A stretch of DNA of 64,000 nt from CAZUCE01 sp964619265 (GTDB taxonomy: Bacteria; Planctomycetota; UBA1135; GCA-002686595), in the NCBI GenBank assembly GCA_964619265.1, contig CAZUCE010000001.1, forward strand, positions 62,001 to 126,000, in the 5' to 3' direction. Positions 63,493 to 64,000 of the stretch are shown piece by piece. Each line of letters begins with the position of its first letter. Position 1 is the stretch's first letter. The position numbers and the translations under genes were made by a program. The notes beneath the pieces were generated by a model. That model saw only the letters and a program-made list of their open reading frames with translations. It was not told the DNA's origin and did not search any database.

Positions 63493-64000
63493 CGCGCGAC
63501 CCGCAGGCTACCCGCCCCGTTGGTCCCGGGTCCATGCTGGGACCCGTAGCTTGAGGAGCTTCTTGGATTGGATGCCCCCCTCGCCTCCAGGAGGGCTACC
63601 CAAGGCGATTCCGCGCCCCTTCCTTGCCTTGACCGCGGGTCCCAACCGCTAGGTCCTCGAGCACGGTGAGCGCAGGAACATCTTGGGCACGTCGGCGTGA
63701 CCAAGTTCCAGCTGGTTCAAGGCTCTGGAGTTGGCTCCGTTTGCCCGGCCACCTAGGGCCCGGTGGACGAGGTCCTCCCCCGCCGGCGTCCAAGCCCTAG
63801 GGCGGGCGAGCACCGCAGGCCTCTCCAGGCCCGGGGAGGAACCGTGTGCTGGGTCGGTCGAGACCTGTGCGGGTCCCCTTGATGTTCCTCATCCCCAGGG
63901 AGGGGCAGAAGTTGGTCCGACTAAGTGCTGTCGACCAACTCCCCCCTTGAAAAAAGTTTTTGCCCGTTCGGCTCGCGTTAGGCACGCCGGTGGAGAAGTA
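63493..64000. other. 508-bp region at the window end, no gene assigned
   Basis: Upstream of kdsC. Several short open frames exist on the minus strand, but none shows a family resemblance or a proper start. The kdsC promoter should lie here. A hairpin at 63910-63940 and an A6/T5 tract nearby (63950-63961) are the only clear structures. A gene may begin beyond the window. Confidence 0.4.
63910..63940. repeat. hairpin near the window end
   Basis: AGTTGGTC (63910-63917) pairs with GACCAACT (63933-63940); inside, GAC (63919-63921) pairs with GTC (63930-63932) across a bulged C, leaving an 8-base loop. TTTTT follows at 63957-63961, 16 bases after the stem, too far for a canonical terminator on the plus strand. 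Confidence 0.45.

Noticed and set aside
63596..63793. Short minus-strand frames upstream of kdsC
   Set aside because: No family resemblance, no ribosome-binding site, and neighbouring frames are broken by stops.

Overview
This 64 kb window looks like a chromosomal segment from a GC-rich, Gram-negative member of the Planctomycetota. Supporting signs are an ECF sigma factor of the planctomycete type translationally coupled to a membrane serine/threonine kinase, a second ECF sigma factor fused to a transmembrane segment and carboxypeptidase-regulatory-like repeats, large secreted proteins carrying GspG-like modules, and an LPS-transport operon that implies an outer membrane. A run of exactly 100 N (32376-32475) shows this is a scaffolded draft assembly. 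No rRNA, tRNA, CRISPR array or insertion sequence was recognised.

Layout. 1-8.1 kb: a truncated alpha/beta hydrolase, a DUF456 membrane protein, secreted proteins, a PP2C phosphatase, and the coupled pair gyrA-yqeY. 8.4-16.7 kb: flavin reductase, Dps, a secreted gluzincin-like TPR protein, M48 membrane peptidase, a phytase-like lipoprotein, RNase HIII and a lipoprotein. 16.9-26.8 kb: cystathionine beta-synthase, a tightly coupled acyltransferase/DUF72/hydrolase set, two large secreted proteins, and a membrane-anchored cyclophilin. 26.9-32.3 kb: parB with a parS site, a membrane protein, a metallophosphoesterase, a long protein ending in an HPr domain, a primary-type sigma factor, and a selenoprotein of the SelW/Rdx family whose in-frame UGA is followed by a SECIS-like hairpin. 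32.5-42.3 kb: GH9 glycoside hydrolase, ECF sigma factor plus kinase (with a second parS site inside the kinase gene), hemW, and the sigma/carboxypeptidase-regulatory fusion. 42.3-49 kb: pyrF, then an apparent bacillithiol set (bshC, bshB1, bshA) with parA embedded in it and a cysteine desulfurase at the end. 49-56.3 kb: the replication-origin neighbourhood dnaA-dnaN-dciA-gyrB, with clustered DnaA-box-like sequences between dnaA and dnaN. 56.4-63.5 kb: a stand-alone MshEN-domain protein, and on the other strand a kdsC / giant LptC-LptA-like / lptD / tat operon.

How it fits together. The segment is origin-proximal: replication initiation, both gyrase subunits and chromosome partitioning (parA, parB, two parS) lie within about 50 kb. 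A thiol and selenium theme also recurs: cystathionine beta-synthase, bacillithiol enzymes, cysteine desulfurase and a SelW-like redox selenoprotein. Translational coupling is widespread, with start codons, often TTG or GTG, overlapping the preceding stop.

The observations most worth a second look are the hidden selenoprotein, the bacillithiol cluster wrapped around parA, the HPr-tailed protein, a perfect loopless 66-bp palindrome at the convergent end of parB, and the inverted repeat that bounds the assembly gap.
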